DNA of 64,000 bases from the NCBI RefSeq assembly GCF_009741445.1, contig NZ_CP046507.1, forward strand, positions 1,984,001 to 2,048,000. The letters run 5' to 3'. Below the pieces are notes generated by a model. The model did not search any database. It was not told the DNA's origin and saw only the letters and a list, made by a program, of their open reading frames with translations. Origin of the DNA: Mycobacterium avium subsp. avium. GTDB taxonomy: Bacteria > Actinomycetota > Actinomycetes > Mycobacteriales > Mycobacteriaceae. Of this stretch, positions 59,737 through 64,000 are shown piece by piece (positions within the stretch are counted from its first letter, which is position 1; every line of letters begins with the position of its first letter). The translations under genes and the position numbers were made by a program.

Positions 59737-59756
59737 CGGGCTCAATGCTGCCATGA

Positions 59757-60605
<849 letters not shown>

Positions 60606-60768
60606 GCTGGACATATAGCTTTGGTGGAGGCCCGGTAACGGCTTGGTCGCGGCGGGTGTATAACCCGGCGCGCCTGTCGCGGCGTGTCGGCCGATGGGTC
60701 TACCGTCGATCCCTGTGACCCGCGCTGTGACGATGCAGAACGGCCGGGATGAACAGGAGCGGCGTCAA

Positions 60769-61350
60769 GTGACCTCATCCGAACCGGCCCCATTCCGCGA
60801 GGCGGTAGCGGCGATGAACGCCGTCGTCATGCGGCCGGAGATCGAGCTGGGTCCGATCCGGCCGCCGCAACGCCTGGCGCCCCACAGCTACGCCCTGGGC
60901 GCCGAGGTCAAACATCCCGACCGCGAAATCATTCCGGAACGGTCCGACGGTGACGCCTTCGGCCGGTTGATCCTGCTGTACGACCCCGAAGGCGCCGACG
61001 CCTGGGACGGCACCATCCGCATGGTGGCCTACATCCAGGCCGACCTCGACCCCAGCGAGGCGGTGGATCCGCTGCTTCCTGAAGTAGCGTGGAGCTGGCT
61101 GGTCGAGGCACTGGAGTCACGCATGGAACACGTCGTCGCGCTGGGCGGCACCGTCACCGCCACCACGTCGGTGCGCTACGGCGACATCTCCGGACCGCCG
61201 CGTGCCCACCAGCTCGAGCTGCGGGCGTCCTGGACCGCGACGTCGCCCGCGGTGGGCGCGCACGTGCAGGCGTTCTGCGAGGTGCTCGAGCACGCCGCGG
61301 GGCTGCCGCCCGCCGGAGTCACCGACCTGAGCTCGCGGTCACGCGCCTAG
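60769..61350 (+). CDS. DUF3000 family protein (Rv2680-like)
   Basis: A 193-residue cytoplasmic protein found throughout actinobacteria. Features are [18 protein letters not shown], then [18 protein letters not shown] and [16 protein letters not shown] [13 protein letters not shown], and [18 protein letters not shown] 60769 has AGGAG nine bases upstream; ATG 60733 is possible. It precedes the RNase D-like gene directly, with one base between, so they are coupled. Function unknown. Confidence 0.83.
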   Translation: MTSSEPAPFREAVAAMNAVVMRPEIELGPIRPPQRLAPHSYALGAEVKHPDREIIPERSDGDAFGRLILLYDPEGADAWDGTIRMVAYIQADLDPSEAVDPLLPEVAWSWLVEALESRMEHVVALGGTVTATTSVRYGDISGPPRAHQLELRASWTATSPAVGAHVQAFCEVLEHAAGLPPAGVTDLSSRSRA

Positions 61351-61351
61351 C

Positions 61352-62638
61352 ATGGGCGAACCGTCGGCCGAGGGGCCGGGTAGCGGCGTGCCCGCTCCCA
61401 TCCCGCTGCCGCACCCGTCCGAAGGCGTCCCGCCGATCTCGGCCAGCGTGCCCGACATCGAGGACGCGGCGCGGCGGCTGGACCGCGGCCGCGGGCCGTT
61501 CGCGGTGGACGCCGAGCGGGCGTCGGGATTCCGCTACTCCAACCGGGCCTACCTGATCCAGATCCGCAGGGCCGGGGCCGGCACCGTGCTGATCGACCCG
61601 GTGAGCCACGGCGCCGACCCGGTGCGGGCGCTGCGGCCGGTGGCCGAGGTGCTCGGCAGCGACGAGTGGATCCTGCACTCCGCGGATCAGGACCTGCCCT
61701 GTCTGGCGGAGGTGGGCATGCGGCCGCCGGCGCTGTATGACACCGAGCTGGCCGGGCGGCTGGCCGGGTTCGAGCGGGTGAACCTGGCGACCATGGTCGA
61801 GCGGCTGCTGGGCTTCGGGCTGGCCAAGGGCCACGGCGCGGCCGACTGGTCCAAGCGCCCGCTGCCCGCCGAATGGCTCAACTACGCCGCCCTGGATGTG
61901 GAGCTGCTCATCGAGCTGCGCGCCGCGATCGCCGACGTGCTGGCGGGGCAGGGCAAAACCGATTGGGCAGCACAGGAATTCGACTATCTGCGGGAGGCGG
62001 GTTCCAAGGAGCCGGGCCCCGCCGCGCGGCGCGACCGGTGGCGGCGGACGTCGGGAATCCATCGGGTGCGCGATCAGCGCGGCCTGGCCGCGGTGCGCGA
62101 ACTGTGGTTGACGCGCGACCGCATCGCGCAGCGCCGCGACATCGCCCCGCGGCGCATCCTGCCCGACTCGGCGATCATCGAGGCCGCCCTGGCCAACCCG
62201 ACGACCATCGAGGAGCTGGTGGCGCTGCCGGTGTTCGGCGGGCGCAATCAACGGCGCAGCGCCGCGACCTGGTTGGCGGCGCTGGATGCGGCCCGGCAGA
62301 GCGAGAATCCGCCGGTGGACTCCGAACCGCCGAACGGGCCGCCGCCGCCGGCGCGGTGGAGCCGGCGCAAACCGGAGGCGGCCGCGCGGCTGGAGGCCGC
62401 GCGCGCGGCGCTGGCCGAGGTGTCCGAACGCGTGCACGTCCCCACCGAGAACCTGGTCGCACCGGACCTGGTGCGACGGCTGTGCTGGGACTGGGAGCCC
62501 ACCCCCGACCCGTTCGCGGCGGTCGAGGCGTTCCTGTGCGCCGGGCACGCCCGGCCCTGGCAGCGCGAGTTGGTGGATCCGGTTCTGGCCCGGGCGCTGC
62601 AGCAGCCGCCGCCGGCGGTTGCGGACGACGACGGCTGA
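61352..62638 (+). CDS. RNase D-like 3'-5' exonuclease with HRDC domain (Rv2681-like)
   Basis: A 428-residue protein. The DEDDy exonuclease domain has VDAERASGFRYS (DxE), HSADQDLPCL (second Asp) and the Exo III motif WLNYAALDVELL (YxxxD). An HRDC domain at about 225-300 includes LWLTRDRIAQRRDIAPRRILPD and TTIEELVALPVFGG. It would trim structured RNA 3' ends such as tRNA precursors. It converges on dxs. Confidence 0.9.
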   Translation: MGEPSAEGPGSGVPAPIPLPHPSEGVPPISASVPDIEDAARRLDRGRGPFAVDAERASGFRYSNRAYLIQIRRAGAGTVLIDPVSHGADPVRALRPVAEVLGSDEWILHSADQDLPCLAEVGMRPPALYDTELAGRLAGFERVNLATMVERLLGFGLAKGHGAADWSKRPLPAEWLNYAALDVELLIELRAAIADVLAGQGKTDWAAQEFDYLREAGSKEPGPAARRDRWRRTSGIHRVRDQRGLAAVRELWLTRDRIAQRRDIAPRRILPDSAIIEAALANPTTIEELVALPVFGGRNQRRSAATWLAALDAARQSENPPVDSEPPNGPPPPARWSRRKPEAAARLEAARAALAEVSERVHVPTENLVAPDLVRRLCWDWEPTPDPFAAVEAFLCAGHARPWQRELVDPVLARALQQPPPAVADDDG

Positions 62639-62677
62639 CGCGCACCGGCCGCGCCGGGTGGGCACCCAGACCCGTGA

Positions 62678-64000
62678 CTAGTCGAGGTGCTCGCGGATCT
62701 CGGCCTCGGCCACGCCGCTGCCCAGCGCGGCGACCCAGCCGGTGATGCGGCGGGCGATGTCCTGGTCGGTCAGCGCCAGATCCGCCAGCAGCTCCCCGCG
62801 GGAGGCGTGCTCGTAGAACCGCTGCGGCAATCCGACGTCGCGGCACGGGACGTCGAGCTCGGCGCGGCGCAGCGCGGCCGAGACCGCCGACCCCACCCCG
62901 CCGTTGACGCCGTTGTCCTCGCAGGTGACCACCAGCTTGTGCCGGGCCGCCAGCTCCAGAATGGAATCCGAGACCGGCAGCACCCAGCGCGGATCGACGA
63001 CCGTGACGCCGATGCCCTGATCCGCCAGCCGCCTGGCCACCGCCAGGGCCATCGGCGCGAACGCGCCGACACCGATCAGCAGCACGTCGTGGTTGCAGCC
63101 GCTGGCCGGCAGGGCCAGCACGTCGACGCCCGACAGGCCCGAGCCGCGCCGCTCGATCGCCGGAATGTCCTCGCCCACATCACCTTTGGGGAAGCGCAGC
63201 GCCGTGGGCCCGTCGTCGACGTCGAGCGCCTCGCCGAGCTGCTCGCGCAACCGGGCGGCGTCGCGGGGTGCGGCCACCCGCATGCCGGGCACGACGCCGA
63301 GGATGGACAGGTCCCACATGCCGTTGTGGCTGGCGCCGTCCGAACCGGTGATGCCGGCCCGGTCCAGCACCATGGTGACCGGCAGCCGGTGCAGCGCGAC
63401 GTCCATCATGATCTGGTCGAAGGCGCGGTTGAGGAACGTCGAGTAGATGGCCACCACCGGGTGCATGCCGCCCATGGCCAGGCCGGCCGCCGAGGTCATC
63501 GCGTGCTGTTCGGCGATGCCGACGTCGAACAGGCGGTCGGGGAACTGCTGGCCGAACGGCGTCAGCCCGGTGGGCCCGGGCATGGCCGCGGTGATGGCCA
63601 CGATGTCGCGGCGCTTGCGGGCGTAGCCGATCAGCGCGTCGGAGAAGGTCGCCGTCCAGCCGGGCCCGGCGACCTTGGTGGCCTGCCCGGTGATCGGGTC
63701 GATCACGCCGCAGGAATGCATCTGGTCGGCCTCGTCGTCCTCGGCGGGCGCGTAGCCCATCCCCTTGCGGGTCACCACGTGCACGATCACCGGGCGCCCG
63801 AAGCCGCGGGCATGGCGCAGCGCGGCCTCCACCGCGCGTTCGTCGTGGCCGTCGACGGGGCCGACGTACTTCAGCCCGAGGTCGGTGAACAGCAGCTGCG
63901 GCGACAGCGAGTCCTTGATGCCGGCCTTGACGCTGTGCATCACCCGGTAGGCGAACTTGCCCACCAGCGGCAGCGCCCGCAGCGCGTCGCGGCCCCGCTG
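62678..64000 (-). CDS. dxs: 1-deoxy-D-xylulose-5-phosphate synthase Dxs, 3' part
   Basis: The last 440 residues of Dxs; the start lies beyond the right end of the window. Dxs condenses pyruvate and glyceraldehyde 3-phosphate with thiamine diphosphate in the first step of the MEP isoprenoid pathway. Visible parts are [17 protein letters not shown], the catalytic Glu in [29 protein letters not shown], and the C-terminal transketolase domain with [16 protein letters not shown]. Position and orientation match Rv2682c. Confidence 0.94.
   Translation of the reverse strand, partial: QRGRDALRALPLVGKFAYRVMHSVKAGIKDSLSPQLLFTDLGLKYVGPVDGHDERAVEAALRHARGFGRPVIVHVVTRKGMGYAPAEDDEADQMHSCGVIDPITGQATKVAGPGWTATFSDALIGYARKRRDIVAITAAMPGPTGLTPFGQQFPDRLFDVGIAEQHAMTSAAGLAMGGMHPVVAIYSTFLNRAFDQIMMDVALHRLPVTMVLDRAGITGSDGASHNGMWDLSILGVVPGMRVAAPRDAARLREQLGEALDVDDGPTALRFPKGDVGEDIPAIERRGSGLSGVDVLALPASGCNHDVLLIGVGAFAPMALAVARRLADQGIGVTVVDPRWVLPVSDSILELAARHKLVVTCEDNGVNGGVGSAVSAALRRAELDVPCRDVGLPQRFYEHASRGELLADLALTDQDIARRITGWVAALGSGVAEAEIREHLD

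Overview
The window is chromosomal DNA of a mycobacterium, most likely a slow grower near the M. avium complex. GC content is high, there are many small secreted DUF732/DUF4189-type proteins, the mycobacterial arabinofuranosyltransferase AftC is present, and the right third follows the M. tuberculosis order Rv2667 to Rv2682c (clpC2, Rv2668, GNAT, AFG1-like ATPase, ribD, Rv2672, aftC, msrB, methyltransferase, hemQ, hemY, hemE, echA15, Rv2680, Rv2681, dxs). These assignments come from reading the translations and from memory of the families. No database search was run.

Left edge (1-2.1 kb): the end of a PAC2-family gene, an SDR oxidoreductase and a possible 57-residue ORF. From 2.2 to 21.7 kb an almost gapless minus-strand operon holds, in transcription order, an mbtH remnant, a two-module NRPS (C-A-T-C-A-T-TE), a 14-TM MFS exporter, a mycocerosic-acid-synthase-like PKS (KS-AT-DH-ER-KR-ACP), a cytochrome P450, a secreted hemophore-like protein, a siderophore-interacting flavoreductase and a fatty-acyl-AMP ligase. 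The gene set suggests a lipo-dipeptide linked to iron or haem. The NRPS carries a frameshift and an in-frame TAG, and mbtH is cut off by an insertion sequence, so the pathway looks dead in this strain unless these are sequencing errors.

21.86-27.23 kb is a nested mobile region. An IS256-family element, with both terminal repeats visible, has its transposase split by a Tn554-type transposon encoding TnpA, TnpB and TnpC and bounded by 11-bp inverted ends. Against the outer IS end lies a GC-poor, translationally coupled pair: a reverse transcriptase of the Abi/unknown-group type followed by a HEPN protein with an RNxxxH motif. This is the best candidate in the window for a little-described (anti-phage) system.

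29.3-31.9 kb carries small exported proteins and one decayed one. 31.9-44.3 kb is a catabolic block: three amidohydrolases, an acetoacetate-decarboxylase-like protein, SDRs (two mycofactocin-type, one frameshifted), a double-CMD protein, an aldehyde dehydrogenase, an IclR regulator and a TetR regulator with two palindromic sites at its promoter. 44.3-64 kb is conserved core: a cation efflux protein, a CtaG-like protein, DUF732 proteins and the Rv2667-Rv2682c syntenic block. That block contains an extra DUF559-type gene framed by two copies of a 59-bp hairpin repeat, and a 55-bp tandem duplication after aftC. No tRNA, rRNA or CRISPR array was seen.
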